Below, piece by piece: positions 1-13,894 of a stretch of 64,000 bases of DNA. Under the pieces are notes generated by a model. It searched no databases. It worked only from the letters and a program-made list of their open reading frames with translations, and was not told the DNA's origin. Both the position numbers and the translations under genes were made by a program. Position 1 is the first letter of the stretch; every line of letters starts with the position of its first letter. The stretch is from Scortum barcoo (lineage: Eukaryota; Chordata; Actinopteri; Centrarchiformes; Terapontidae): the NCBI GenBank assembly GCA_023238725.1, contig CM041531.1:7663113-7727112 (forward strand). The letters run 5' to 3'.

Positions 1-1204
1 AGGCTGGATGCAGGCTTCATAAATGGGCGGTGAGTCACTGAATTGTTGTGGGGAGCGTGAGGAAGAGGTCTCCTTTTATGGTGTGTGGGATTTCGATGCA
101 ACCATGCATAAAGGTGAGAGACAAAAAAAAATGTCAACAACTGTAATATTTACTGTAAGGGCAACACTGAACGATGCAAGAGGCAGATTTTAAGCACCAT
201 CAAGTGTAAACATTGTTCTGACAGTCTGATGAAGAGAACACACAATTATAAACAGTGTTGGGTGGTACATGGATATTTTCAGTGACTTGCACATGCAATT
301 AAATCTGAAAACATTTAATTATAGATTCTCCTAGAAATCCATTCCTCAGGTCATTTGTTGCAGCACAGGACATTTGGATATGTGGGCAGATCTGCACAAT
401 AAACACTTTATCTCTGCAGGGCCGGTTGATCACTGTTTTTAATATATTCCTGCACAACTAAAATCAGCAGGATCTACACCTTTATCCTGCTTATTCTTGC
501 TTTTTTGCCTGGTCTTGTTACCTGTACTATAAAGATAATATGCAAGAAAAAATGTAAGGAAATATAGGAGGCATATTTATTTCACTGTGTGCTGAATTTG
601 CAACTTTGTGGTTGTTGTGAGGCAATCGGTAACTGTGAAGGAATACTTTTTTAATTTATTTTCCATATCATTCAGCTTGTGGTTTTAATAAAGAGGCCTA
701 ACTAGCCAAGCTTAAAGCTGGAAGTGTATACAATAAGGACAACCTAAGTGTCTCCTATAAATGCCAAAAAATACAAATATTTATAGTCTTGTTTTAGTCC
801 TGTATAAAATTTCTTCTTTGTTATTTACTAGGTATGTCATTACCAAGTGTAGCATTGATTTTTTTAATAATGCCACAAACAAAACTACCCATCAGTCCCT
901 TCAGGATGCCCCATTACTTTAAAAATCTTCTTTTCCACAAGATTTCCCAGACCAGCATTTTGTTTGAATGGAAATAATACATCAAATTACAGAAGGAAGA
1001 TGTGCTCCAAAAGCCATTTTATTCTAAATCAGTAGTGTGTGTATTATCGTTTTATTCATTTTTTTATTTAGACTTTTCATTTTTGAACAGAAATATCAAG
1101 TTAATTAATGTTGGTTTGTGTTACACCACAGTCCAAAAGTCAAAGGTTTAAGGGTGTCCACCAACAGACATGCAGGTTAAGTGAACTGGAAACTCAAAAT
1201 GTCT

Positions 1205-1362
1205 CAGTTGTGTGAATATGGGTGTGAATGTCTATATGTTTTAGCCCCATGATTGACAGGCCACCTGTGGTTTAGCCCACCTCTTGCCCAATCCGCGCTG
1301 GAATACACTCTCAATGACCCCGAACAGGATAAGTGGATATAAATGATGGAAAGACGGATGAA
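1205..1362 (+). repeat. Degenerate retroposon 3' tail
   Basis: Contains TGATTGACAGGCCACCTGTG, GCCCACCTCTTGCCCAAT, and GATAAGTGGATATAAATGATGG followed by GGATG-type bases. This resembles the abundant fish non-LTR tail (…GAACTGGCGACCTGTCC… GATAAGCGG…ATGGATGG). Diverged, and the family is not assigned. Confidence 0.45.
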
Positions 1363-1565
1363 AACAAACCTCACACAAGTGCCTAAATATAAATTCTTGA
1401 AGTCTAGGGCTGGAAATGGAAAAATAACCTGCCGTCTGACAGAATTAGGATTAAGTTTAGGTTGGGATGGGGATTAAAGTGTGGAATTAGGGGTAGACAG
1501 GGGTTTAGGTTACGGTTTAAAGAGTGAATGTTGTCTGTGGAGGTCGTCAGAAGTGTAGTAAGACA

Positions 1566-1593
1566 GTGTGTGAGTGTGTGTGTGTGTGTGTGT
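1566..1593. repeat. (GT)n microsatellite
   Basis: About 28 bases of GT with one GA interruption near the left end. Confidence 0.9.
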
Positions 1594-2889
1594 TTCACAG
1601 ACAGAGGAGGAAGAGACAGCGTATCAAAAAGCAGGAAAGCCGCCTTGTTTGTCTACAAAGATCCTGTTTGAGATCTGGGACTCACCACTTTTGACTCTGA
1701 CAACTTTCAGACTTCACTGTGAATGCGGCAAACAGAGAGACAGAGATTCCTGCAAACACTTTTACCTTCAAGCTACACACCAGGCAAACACTCTCCTCTC
1801 TGCCTCACACACACACAGAAGAGAAGGCTGAATGAAGAAAGCAGCATATGAAATGGTAGGATGTGCCTGCCATTCACTCTTCATTGTAATCCCCCTGCGC
1901 AGCCACAGCTGTAAACTGTCAGAAGTCGGCTTTGATTGTCTGTGCATGTTTGAGCAAGAAGCCACACATCTCCCGCTCCTTCAAGAAAACGCGGCTAAAA
2001 TTAGCATGACCTTTTTAAAATCGTGTTTTTCCAGGCACAAAAATAGAAATCAAATGGCTCGCAGGGAAACAAAAGTCCCCCCCCCCAATTCTGAGCATCA
2101 CACAGTCTGCGCCTAGAAGCTCAGACTTTGCATAAAATGAGCATTGATAAATTTAGCAGTGCTTACGTAACTCATGCTCACTTTGAATCTTACTGATGAG
2201 GCAGAAAAAAAAGACGTTTATTTCATTTCAGCTTCTTCCTGCTAATGATTTTTTTTTTTTTTTTTTTTTGCGGTAAAGCCATGCAAAGCGTGCAGCAGCA
2301 ACCAGCTCGACGAGGAGCAGGCACAGGGAGTCGCTAAGCTGGCAAATGCCATGCTGTGAAGGTAATGTTATAGAAATGTTTGTCAGAAGTTATATCCCCT
2401 CTCCTCTTCCCCAACCTGCATCCTCCACATGAATATCCACATCCATAAACCCCTGAGAAGCTGTCAGTCTATTTTAGTGTTACCTACATACAACTTTCAC
2501 AATGTAGAGTAAAAGCTTCTGGCAGAAATCCCCCCTACCCCCCTCCGCCCCCTAAAAAAAAATGAAGTGCACAATGTTAATATTCAAAAAATTGTCACCA
2601 AAGAATAGTAGTTTTACAAATAGCTCTGACAGTAAAAAGAATAAACCCTGTCAGTTCTGCAGGATGTGTTCTTTTCTCTTCACTGCGTCTGGAGGCAAGA
2701 AACGCTCAGAAGCACTGAAGCACGATGGTAAGAGATACCCATCAAAGAGAGCGTTAGCCGAGGAGAAATCACTCTCCTTCACTTTGGATGGACAATTCTG
2801 TATCAGTCTGAATAGCGATGCAGACATCCACAGTCACAGACCCGTATATTGTATTAATTCAAGAATCAGGTGATGCATTTCAGTCACAT

Positions 2890-2907
2890 ACACACACACA
2901 CACACAC
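2890..2907. repeat. (AC)9 microsatellite
   Basis: Short perfect AC tract. Confidence 0.85.
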
Positions 2908-4074
2908 TCCTGACTCCTTCTGTGTTCTGTAGAGAGGGCAGACGGGGGAATAAACAGCACCACAGCAAAGCGAATGTCAATTCATCTCATCACCAGGAAG
3001 CAATTACCTCTCTAGACTGTTGCTTAGCTGCTTCTCCGCTCTAGAGAAACATCCAGAGACTGGAAGGGAGAACATACTGAAGGGCTGCACACAATCTCTT
3101 CCAATTCTCCCCTGGCAAAATGACCATCCAGCCATGCCAAATGTGGATCAGGAGCGAGAGAGATGAGCATAACACAGGCAAAAGGAATTCTGGGTAATAC
3201 CACGCCTGTGATGAGCCTTTAGATACTCCTCTGTCCATTTTGTTCAACATGAGCAGACACTGTGATGGTTGTAGGCCCAGTGAGCGCTATGTGGACGGAG
3301 CGGTTTCTCCATCGCTACTTCTGATGACGCAACACCAACAGAGCCGTGCTGCTGAAAAGTGGAGCGAGGAGAGCTCCTTCTTCGAGCTGCAGACAAAAGT
3401 TCAGCAGAAAAAAAATGATTTAAAGCACTCGGCTGGGATACAGCGAAACAGGCTTTTTCGATTTGCAGATAGCATCGGAACTTGGAAATAATAGAGATGT
3501 TATCAGAAAGGTTAGATGAAACGCAGTCATGGCTGAAGTCGGGCCTTCAGGGCGCTCGTGTTGTGAAGGACAGTGTGTAACAACACATCCACAGTTATCA
3601 GACAAATGTAATAGTTACTCTGTTTTATTGATAGTATGACATCAATAACATGCAGCAAAGTTCCTGACTTAAACTACTGAAACTATTGTTGTCATGTGGT
3701 ACATCTGTCAGTTTTCAACCAGTCATGAACTTAAAAAAAAAAAAAACGTGCAGTGATAGGAAGAAAATTGATTAGGAAAATTAAATTAAAGGCAGTTATC
3801 AAGCAAAAATGTCAGAGTTTGCTGTTTCAAGAATTCAAAAAATTAATATTTTATGTCAATTTAACTGAATATTTTTGAGTTTTGGATAAAGCATACCTGG
3901 ATAAAGATGTTACCTTCATCTTTCAAACTTTTATAGACATTTTATAGTTTAAAAATGAAAAAAACCTAACTCGTGTTGGTTCATATGGGCAAAAGAAATA
4001 TTATTAAACTATTTTATAAAGGCATTCAAAATCACATTAAATGATTAATGTGCATCCTCCTTAATTAACATTAA

Positions 4075-4100
4075 ATCGAATCTAATCTAATCTAATCTAA
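4075..4100. repeat. (ATCTA)n pentanucleotide tract
   Basis: TCGAATCTAATCTAATCTAATCTAA: about five units, the first with one substitution. Confidence 0.85.
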
Positions 4101-5322
4101 ATGATCAAATGATTATGTTCAGTGCAAACTAAATTGTTATGCACAAAAAAACTCTTCAAATGAGTAAAACAGAACATTAAATATATTATTCTGTTTTTTG
4201 CCGGAAATCATTCATTTGGAATTAGAAAGATAGTTCACCACATTACACAAAATGATACCACTAAAAAAAAATAAATAAATAAATTTAAATAAAAAAAAAA
4301 AAAATCAATAAACCACAAGGTTTTATTGCATCCCAGCCATTCAAATAAGCCACAGAAGGATAGATAAAAATATTCACTATTCACAGTTTAATAGAATTAG
4401 TTATTTTGTACAAAATGGCCAAACAAATTATATCAGACAGAAAAACAACCACAAAGTCACCATTTCAATACATTATGCAAATAAACGCATAGACCATTTA
4501 TTTAGAAAGGACTGTGTTTCTTTCACTCTCATCAAATAAATCCTGATGTCAGGGAAACTAATCGGGAGAACAAATGATGAAAGACAGCAGGTGCACCTAG
4601 AGTTAACCACAGAACAACCTGGGACAGATGTTGTGCAGTTAACACAAATTGCATTATTAATACACTCAGACCCCAACGTGCCGGAAAAACTCGACGCCTC
4701 GCAGTGACAGGCAGCCACTCAAACTTTCTTCTCTTCGATGAAATGTGAAGGACGAGGTATGTCAGACCGAGGCAGATGGGTAGCCTAGTCCCTAAAGCCC
4801 ACTTTACTAATCAAGGTCTAATGATATGTGATGTTAAAAATCTCCTCCCCCAGCTATTTTTCACCACATGTTCGGGTACATGAGACTCATGACCTCTGCC
4901 TTCCACAGATGCCGTTTCCAAACGACACGAGGTGGCCTTTTGCTCTGTTTACTCCCTGCATGTAGACGGCAGCGAGAATTTAAATGAACACTCGCTATCA
5001 GCTTTACACCGCGGACGCATGGTTAATGTCCCCTCTGCACTTTCTGTAATCCAGTCCAGCTCTTCTGCATGTTATCACATTGCTCTTGCAAATATAAAAT
5101 GTCAGAGGGTCTTTCCCTGGATCACTTCAGGTGGTTTAAGTTTCAGAGGAGCTTTCTTTTTAATGCTTAGTATTTACAGGCATGTGTACCACAACATCAG
5201 ATACCAGGAGAAATCACCTCGATGAGCTTTAATCGACTATGTTTATAAGGTACAAAGTAAACTGATTTATTTAACACATCTTCATGGATTTATTTAGTAA
5301 CTGGGCAAGAAAAAGAGGCAGA

Positions 5323-5355
5323 TTCGGTATAACATAAGTTATATGTTATACCGAA
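5323..5355. repeat. Perfect inverted repeat, 14-bp arms, 5-nt loop
   Basis: TTCGGTATAACATA, loop AGTTA, then TATGTTATACCGAA. Perfect pairing in an otherwise unremarkable AT-rich region. Not followed by a T run, and no gene abuts it. Confidence 0.9.
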
Positions 5356-7410
5356 CGCTAGCCGACACATCTGAGGCTGAGGAAATATAGGGACTAAAAG
5401 ACAGGTTCAGACTCAAGAGATTAAGTGGGTTAAGTGAGTGGTAATACATGGCAAGGTCTCCTAATGTACAAAATTAAAAGACCAGATGGAGGTGACGAGT
5501 GGCATTTTCTCCACTGAGATTGCAGAGTAGTGAAGTGGGGAGAGTTATTATGGGTTTTCAAGGTTTCTTAATAAAATGTCCTTTTATTCTTACGCGTAGA
5601 CAATGGTAGGTGATCGGCAGCTGGAGTTCTTCCAAAGCTCGGAAAGCCGTGAATCATCAACAATTAAAAAGGTACAACGCTTTGGCACATAAAATATAAG
5701 GAGATAAATTAAACATGACTTGTAAGGTGACTTTTGGTAAAAGACAATGGACGCAGTAACTAAGCTTATGAGTCTGTTGTTAATGGAAGCTACAGATTAA
5801 GATTTGTATGTTTAAATCAGTTTATTTTCTGATTCTGGGTCAGTTTTGGATGAACTCGCCTGACCTTATCGATGAGGTTCATGGGTATCATCGTGTTTGG
5901 TGACACAGTTAACGAACAGAAAACATGATTTCTCAGAAGATAGAATAATGACCACAACATAAACCTAAATGACTGTTATATTATCCAAGACACATGATGT
6001 TTCTGTGCTGAGGAACAGATGGGATAACTATAAAGTGTGAATTATAAATAAAGTGAGGAAAACCTTCCAGCATCAGCGAGTCCTTCCAAAATACTTTATA
6101 AGTCTTTTATATCATAGCATGATTATTCTTAGACTTTGACCACTTAGCACAGGCAAAAATGAAAACTTTGTTCAAATAATTATTTTACCCTTTTGTACGT
6201 CACATGCAGAAGAAGTTTTTTCTGATCACATTAAGATAAGAGTGGTGATGGTTTGGTTAGATTTAGAAACATTGTGGTTAAACGACTTCCTCATTAAGGT
6301 GATGGGGCTGTTGTTGCCATGGTTACAGTAACAAACGTGTAATTAAGCTCTCTCATGTTGAAGTCTGATGTTTCATTGAACCATCTACCCCGACCTCCCT
6401 ACGCAAATCGAACATCTCGGGACGATAAACTGTTAGACGCCCACTAGAGGGCTTTGTCACTTGAACATCTTGACTATTATTTTGCGTGTGAGAGTTACTG
6501 ATAGAAGTTTTGAAGAGACGACACATTAAAATTCATGCAGGCATTGTGAATGTTATATTTTGAGATTAATTACCGAGATGAGAGATTCCACCAAAAGGTT
6601 ATCTGATATAGATTAATATGGAAATACATGAGTGCTGAATCTTTGTGTCTTTTCATGCAAGAGTGGCTCAGTAGTCTATTAGAGAATCAAAACTACTTTT
6701 TGTATTTGAAACACTCCCCTGTAATGATTCAGACTTTTTTTTCTAAACTTGTACAGTGTTTTTTTTTCTTCCTGTGTACCTGCATTCAAATATTTGTCAA
6801 GAACGTCTTGGCCAAAAAGTTAGAGCTACTGAAATTTTAATGTTTATAAATGATCTACTGTGTGCTGAATTACTAATGCAGAAGGTGCTGCAGAGAGCAG
6901 ATGAAAGGCTGACAGTGAAATGTATGAATGCTGAGAGGTTTCTGGGAGAGAGGGAGGAGGAGAGCGGGGCGAAAAACAAAACACAGTGCTGCTCCAATGC
7001 ACTAATGCAAAAGCCGTCCTGATACAGATGCTGATTGTGGGTCAACTCACCTTCATCCTTTGATATGATGCTTCCTCGTCCTCCATACCAACAACTGAAC
7101 ATACGGTAAGTAAATAGGCTATTTTCTTTGTGTTGTCAGACAATAAACAACTCCAAACAATAGGTGGATGCATATATCAGTATCTATGCATATGCCAACT
7201 GATAAGATTGATAAGATGATTTTTCAGCTTTAACTGTTCAAGATATGAAGTTGTAATTAAAACCAATGTCAAGATTTTTCATGTGTTTATGAAAAAAAAA
7301 AAAAAAAAAAAAAAACACAACAGGCTGATAAATCTTGAATTCTTTAAACTACCAACTACCATATCAGTGTTAGCTTCATGGATCCAGTTTTAGCCGGGCT
7401 ATACTTCCAA

Positions 7411-7962
7411 CTATCAACTATAATTAAAGATGGACAACATGAGAGCTACTCAAAAAAAGAAGTGAAAACATCTCGATCGCCCCCTGCTGGCTGGCTGCAG
7501 TATAGTATAGTCATAAACTCCACCCCCTCCATGTTGGTAGCTGCAACGCGGGCCAAACGAAAAAAATCGAAGTAGCTACACGTCAAATAAATTTTTCCTA
7601 AAGATTGTTTCTGTCATTTTATGTCATTTGATCTTTGATGCCATGATAAGGAGTTGACAAATCATGATTGACAGCTGTAAGTCACAGTGACTTATTGAAT
7701 TATGGGGGCACCTTTGGGCGTCTTTTCAGGAAATGTACATATAGGAGAAACATCAAGAGGACTTTAAAATTACAATTTTTTTGATTAACTGAGTTCAAGA
7801 TGGGCAGGTCATTGGATCGGGTGGGACCTCGATAGCGTGGTTCCTCCCCCAATCACTGCCACGATAGTAGATGACAGCACCCATATCTGTGATAGTTTGG
7901 CTTCACTTGTGTACAGGGGGAGGAAGTGAAGATGCATCGCCCATCCTTATATACAGTCTATA
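7411..7962. mobile_element. MITE-like interspersed element
   Basis: Left end CTATAATTAAAGATGG (degenerate) and right end CCATCCTTATATACAGTCTA form inverted ends. Internal landmarks are CATCTCGATCGCCCCCTG, GGCTGGCTGCAGTATAG and AAACTCCACCCCCTCCATG. I recognise this as a widespread teleost repeat whose copies end in ...TATATACAGTCTATG. About 550 bp, non-coding; family not named. A lone end of the same type lies at 13478-13500. Confidence 0.6.
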
Positions 7963-8919
7963 CTCCCAACCTGCAACAGTATGCAAACGTGAAGAAATAT
8001 TATTTTAATAAGGAGTCCACCAGCAGCCTCCTGGAGAATAAAGTCGACCAAATATCTACAAAAAAAACACTGACTTCTTAAATCCTCTCATACAGGACAC
8101 ATGTGACACTTCAATACAGGTGTAATACAGAGCCTTCTTTCCAATGGCGTCAAACTCCACAAGCACAGCAGCCGTGCAGGTTCGTACCGACACCCCCCCG
8201 CCAGAGAGGACGAGATGCTCACAGTCATCCAGCCCCTGTTCAGACAGATTGTGGAGATAGAGAGAGAGAGGAGGTGAGACAAAGACGGAGGGAGACAGAC
8301 ACAGGGAGGAACAGGGAGGGGGGGTGTTGCAGTGTGCTGTGCGCCTGCAGCGAACATGACCCTCCCCGTCTAGACTAAACCAAACACCAATACACAGCAG
8401 GTCCCCGCCGGCTGAGAGATTTAAATCATGCACACAAACAAATGCAGGCGTTCTCCAGCTCTTCTTGCTGCGTGCACATTTAACTTCTCTTCTATTATTT
8501 TTCATTTCTTTCTGCATTTGTGCTCTTTTTCTGCAAGGCTCGTTCTGATATCTTTAAAAGCCTTTTATATGAACACAAAACTGGACTTGATTTCACAATG
8601 GGAACAAGCATTTAAAGATATGCTGCTTTTATAATGTGCTTTTATATACTTTTTTTTTAAACAAATCAATATTTATGTAAGCAGTCAAAATCTGTGACCA
8701 CTACAAATAAATCCCTTAACGTTGGAAAACAATCTCTCCAATACTTCCCATTTTAACAGCCTACTGTTAAAATTGCTGAATATGTTTGTATAGGACACAG
8801 ATGTTTATACAAAATGCTTTCTCTTTTAGATTTCATATCATTTTATTTGCTGGTTTTTATATTCTAGTTGCGTTCTTGTATTCGGCTTCCTGTTCTCCTG
8901 TTGAACCCCCTTTTCTTTG

Positions 8920-8975
8920 CTGCTGCAGTGACACAATTTCCCCACAGGGATCAATAAAGTTTCATCTCATCTTAT
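8920..8975 (+). repeat. Retroposon 3' tail ending GGGATCAATAAAG
   Basis: AATTTCCCCACAGGGATCAATAAAG followed by TTTCATCTCATCTTATC is the typical 3' end of a fish non-LTR retroposon with a short degenerate simple-repeat tail. The AATAAA here belongs to the retroposon and is not evidence for a gene end. Confidence 0.5.
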
Positions 8976-11361
8976 CTTTTATGAATCTGTGCACAAGGGC
9001 AAAACCCTGTGTAACATAAAAGACACGGCGGCTCTACGAAGTCGGAACAGAGAGGTGATGGGAGAACCATTCGACTTTTGTCCTGGGCTTTTATACAGAT
9101 AACCTGCTTTACCAAATGTGTCTTGGCGGTAGATAATTTTTTGCTCAGTGTGTATGTTTGTGTATCAGTGGATAATGCTGCTCTAATGTTGTTAAAATCT
9201 GTTACTGAAGACGCTATGTTTAAAATGACAGAGGTAATGAGATGGAACAAATACTATCCCTGTTGAGGTCTTATATATTTGTAGCGTTGGCCATCACTCC
9301 TGCCTGTTATAACATTTACCCAACAACTCGACTTCAGATGCAGCATCCACACAAACAGACTCAAGCAGAACAGCAAGTTGTTGGCAAATCCACAGTTTGT
9401 CCCTGTTAGCTCAACCCCTTATCTGGGATTGCACCTGAAATTCCCATTTCAATTGTCCATTTCACAGAAACAAGACTAAAGGTCTGCTGCATCCTCGGGG
9501 CCCTTAATGCTCATTACACATCAAAACATAAAATGGTTGGATGGTTGAAAAGTGGAGTGATTGGTTTGCTCTGCTACCTCTGCAAGAAGGGATCTGAAAA
9601 ATATGAAAGTCTAGCACCAGAGGAAAGACCATGTTGCCACCAAAATTTGCTTTTAATCGACATCTCAGAACTTCTCAGACTCAGCCTGTCAGGCTGAGCT
9701 CTATATCGTCATATTTAGCTCAGCTTTTCATCAAAGCATTACTTTGACTCAGTCAGGTGTGCAGTTTACAGTGAAATCTCTCTTGTGATTAGCACAACTC
9801 AGACAGAGTTTCTGGTAATCAATAATTTCATCCAGTTTTAACACTGATACTTAAAATAAACAATAAATTCAGGCTTCTTTACAAACAATTAAAAATAATG
9901 TGCCCTATATTGTATAATGTACCACCATGTGTTTAATGTTGTCGCTTTAAATCCGGACAAATAGCCTCCTAATTGTTTTAAACTCAGTTCTTTTCACATT
10001 TAACCATTAATAATCTGCAGAGCTATCCAAAAAATGTCCTGTTTTTATTATGCAGGCTTATGATTTCTCAGCTGACAGTTTATTTTATCAATGATGAATA
10101 GGATTTAGCAAAGGCTAGTAAGATTAAAGACTAATCGAGGCGTGCCAACCAAAATGAGTTGGCACACTACAAAAGTTTTGAAGAGCAAGCTTCCAGCTGC
10201 CTTCTGTTCACTGCTATTGATCATCAGAGGAGACAGACTGGCAGGATGTAGTGGTGGTGTGCTGGTCCAGGTCCCCCGACTGGCTCTGCAGAAGAATTAA
10301 TGTCTCTGCAGTTTTATGCATGCACCATCTAATGAGTTCTGGACAGATTCTGGTTTAAGGCACTGGGTGTCTTTAAAGCTTCAGCTTTTTCCTTTGTTTC
10401 TGCCTCACCTGCAGTGTCATTGTTCACAATTATAATTCCAATGCTTCATCTGGGAATTATATAATGTACTCACAAACATTGTGTATGATATATAATACAT
10501 TTAGATGCATTATGACATAAAGCATTTAAATGCAAATTGATTTAAACAGAAGACGTAAAACATACTCACACAAGTGCAAAAGCAATGAGCATGATATATT
10601 GAATTTAATGTATGATCTGCTGTATTTCATTTTAAATAATGAAAAGGTATTCATTCACTCATACCTGCTTTATGGTATGTGTAAAGTAGTTGGGGTGAAA
10701 GTAAAGGATGCAGAGTGTAAAAAAAAGGACAACTTAAACCATCCAACCATCCATGGCTCACTATGGATGTGCTGAGTGGCACAATAGGTCTAAAATGTGC
10801 CCATTACCTCAAATAGTATCTTTTCCCCCTGCTTGTATTGAGAAGCCAGCACCGCCCACAAAATGACAACAGAAATAGTTTGTAAATTTTAGCATCTGAG
10901 CCATTTCAATGGACACAGAGAAAAAAGACTTTATGAGCCATCATGAGGCTTCTGTGTCATCCTGCTTTTTCTTGATACTACTATAGTAAATTCATTGAGT
11001 TACATGACACATGTAAAGTATATATACACACACTCTATAAATGCCTCACAGGATAGTCTGTATGTTAGCATGTGAATGTTTACACTTTGCAAGTAAAGTT
11101 TGACTGGAAAAAAAAAAAAAAAAAAAATCAGTAATACAGGGTATCAAGGATTAACATTAACATGACAATGGTCGCAGCACAGGTGTTACAGTGTCAGTTT
11201 TCACCCAGTGATAAGAAAACTACACAGCTAGTGACATCCCATGTACCCTCATTCTCAAAAATACACCTGAAATAAGTCAGTGATTACACATTACTGGGTC
11301 TGTCTGTTCTCTTAGTGCAGGAAACATCATCTACAATCTTGGCGTGACTCTTGAGGGAGCC

Positions 11362-11392
<31 letters not shown>

Positions 11393-12060
11393 AATGACTT
11401 TCTTCATAGTATTTTATGGTGCAGGAGCTGTAAGGGAAATGAGGTTTGGAGATGAATTTGGTTCATTAACATATAATACAGGGTCATCACAGAGCCTTTG
11501 TACCGATCCCTGTGCAGATGAAAAGTCTGATTTCTGCTCTGAAACGTCACACCAAAACTACTATGGTATATTTGGCTGAAAATCTCAAAAAAAAAAAAAA
11601 AACATTTTCTTTTATACTACACTACATGTTTAGTCCTAGGAAAAATACTAAACATTTTTGTGAGACAATTAAACTGATACGTTGAGGGAGGGTCAGTTCA
11701 GACATCCTAAAGTTGACATTCATTTAGCATCCCTTACATTCATACACTGGACAGAAGCAGCTTAAAATGGTTAACAGCTGCTGTAAAAGTTTGATTTTTG
11801 GAGGAACACAACAACAGAGTGAAGTACACCGACTGCACCGAGCGACTCTCCTACTCGTGGACTAAACATCAGCGCCCACTGCTTCTCCCTGCATCACAAC
11901 ATAAACAACTCAGGTGAGAAGAATCACGGGATAATGATTTATCCATTGGAAATGTGTTGCTGAAATGGTTGCGGTGTTAGTACAGTATGTATTTTAACAT
12001 TCAGCCACTTTATAAGAGCATAATATTTTTTTTCTGTCTCTCATAATACTAGGTCACATC

Positions 12061-12061
<1 letters not shown>

Positions 12062-12092
<31 letters not shown>
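12062..12092. repeat. Poly-A run of 31
   Basis: Longest homopolymer in the window. Other plus-strand A runs lie at 7292-7315, 11108-11127, 11362-11388, 11587-11602 and 15557-15578. A T run lies at 2249-2269. Confidence 0.95.
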
Positions 12093-12094
<2 letters not shown>

Positions 12095-13477
12095 TATACG
12101 TATGCAAGGACTTTCATTCCCCCAAGACTACACTGTGCACCTGAACACAAATTATTCTTTGAAAACTGCTACATCAAGATATTTAGAGGAATTGCATAGA
12201 TTCACAATATTATACAAGAGGATATGAGATTCTGTGGATTTAGCTGTTTATTTATGTTATATTATCATCAGCTATATTAAAAACCTGAGTAGCCTTTTCA
12301 GGTTGTGCATCTCAAAACATCTCGATCAGAGAAATACAAATATATCCATCCAGCTAGTTGCAGGAAAGCAACCTCTTTGAAAGCAAACAAACTGAAACGT
12401 ACAGTTTTAAGGATGTATCATTATGCATCCACCCATACATTCCTCTGTATCTGAACAACCTCCTCCACCTCCACCCCCATACAATACAAGCCGACCTAGC
12501 AATTCTGCCATAAACCTGCCCAGTACATGGTCAGGAATGAGCTGCATTTCACCTCACATACCTTTGTGTGCTGAGGTTGGGCTGCAGATGAAAAGAAGGC
12601 ATTGTATTTCTGATGGGTCACCAGCTTTGTAAGGGATGCTGGTAGATTTGCACAGGGAGCAATGTTTTTGTTCCCCTCCCTATTAGTTCTTAGTTAAAAC
12701 AAGGGTTAATGAAGTACAACTTGCCTGCAGCTGAGTATAGTAAGACATGAAAAACTGCATATTTTTCCATCCAATCCCTCACCAGGGGTATTCGAGGGGG
12801 AATTTGATGCTTTGTTTTTCATATTAAGAGAGTTGTCATCCCGTTGAAATGAGGGATAATCTGTGAGCTTGCATTGTGCACGTTGTGTTCTTTGTGTCTC
12901 TTTAGCCTGCACAACAAAAGATGAATTAGCTGCAGTTAACAAAAGCCAAAACTTGTCAAAGGGGAAAAAGCGACGTCACTAATAGGCTTTGAGTCTGCGT
13001 TTGAACGGGTTCAAGGCTGCCCAGCTTTCCCACACAAAGCTAATGCCATTTCATCCAGCGGACCGCACAACAAACATAACAATGACTTTAACAGAGGTAC
13101 GCTTTCAAAGTAGCGTGTATGTAAATAACATCAACATCCTCTTAATGACAAAAAGCTGCATTGTGCCTCTAAAACTGGAGCAATCCGCTGCTGTTGTTCG
13201 TCATTGAATCATTTGGGCCTGAGCTTTTCTAATTCTGGTGCTAAAACAATACTTTAAAATGGTACCAGTGACTAACCAATGGCTCAACTTATACTTGAAA
13301 ATAAGCACCAAATGACAATACTTAACACTAAATAACAGTTACAGTAAATAATAGTAAGATACATTTTCATTTGGTATTCCACAAACTTCAACAATTCTTT
13401 TGCAGAAATATTATCTCATTTGCTTTCTCCAGCAAAATAAACATGTCTCCTGACAAACTGCATGTCCAGTACAGGAC

Positions 13478-13500
13478 AACCTTATATACAGTCTATAGCT
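13478..13500. repeat. Lone fragment of the 7.4 kb MITE-like end
   Basis: CCTTATATACAGTCTATAG matches the right end of the element at 7411-7962. No further similarity to that element was seen around it, so it is either a relic or a short chance-retained end. Confidence 0.35.
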
Positions 13501-13894
13501 GGGATCAATAATTGTCTCCCCACCCAGGAATGATATTGAACTTAGGCATACATAAACATATGAAATTAATAAAATGTAAATGCCAAACATTACATTTATT
13601 AGAAGTAGATCTCTTTCTCTACACAAATAATCACACTAAAGTAAAATTTAGTGCGAACAAATTGCAATCGTACACTTTCCCACATGCAGCCAATCATAAT
13701 AAGTTAAGTGATCTGTAAATGGAAGTCAGACATCTACTGTGGGTTGTTTTGAAATCCACTGCCTTTAATTATGGTTGATTTGAATAAATATCATAAATAC
13801 TCAACTACTCCAGAAATAATTGGAACAATTTGGCAGTTATTTCCTGACAGGTCTGTTTTTCAGCAGGCATTCCTGTTGATAGGAAAAGCACAGA

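Larger units (their letters stand above)
1..7410. other. Intergenic, no gene recognised
   Basis: AT-rich. Apart from the repeats listed separately (retroposon tail, GT, AC and ATCTA tracts, poly-T, the 14-bp inverted repeat) nothing is supported. Open frames such as 1832-2116, 2562-2873 and 3240-3491 have no recognisable protein similarity, splice context or domain. The stretch 1830-2080 is less repetitive than its flanks. Confidence 0.7.
7963..13477. other. Intergenic, no gene recognised
   Basis: AT-rich with several poly-A runs and one retroposon tail. A C/G- and GAGA-rich patch at 8180-8340 produces overlapping open frames on three frames (up to 153 codons on the minus strand), which look like low-complexity artefacts. 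A short inverted repeat sits at 10142-10165. Confidence 0.7.

Noticed and set aside
3240..3491. 83-codon plus-strand frame with a start, possible small gene
   Set aside because: No promoter, splice or family evidence, and length is within chance for a window this size.
8056..8517. 153-codon open frame on the minus strand
   Set aside because: Driven by a GAGA/CTCTCT- and C-rich patch that is open in several frames on both strands; leucine/serine/proline-rich with no domain or splice signal.
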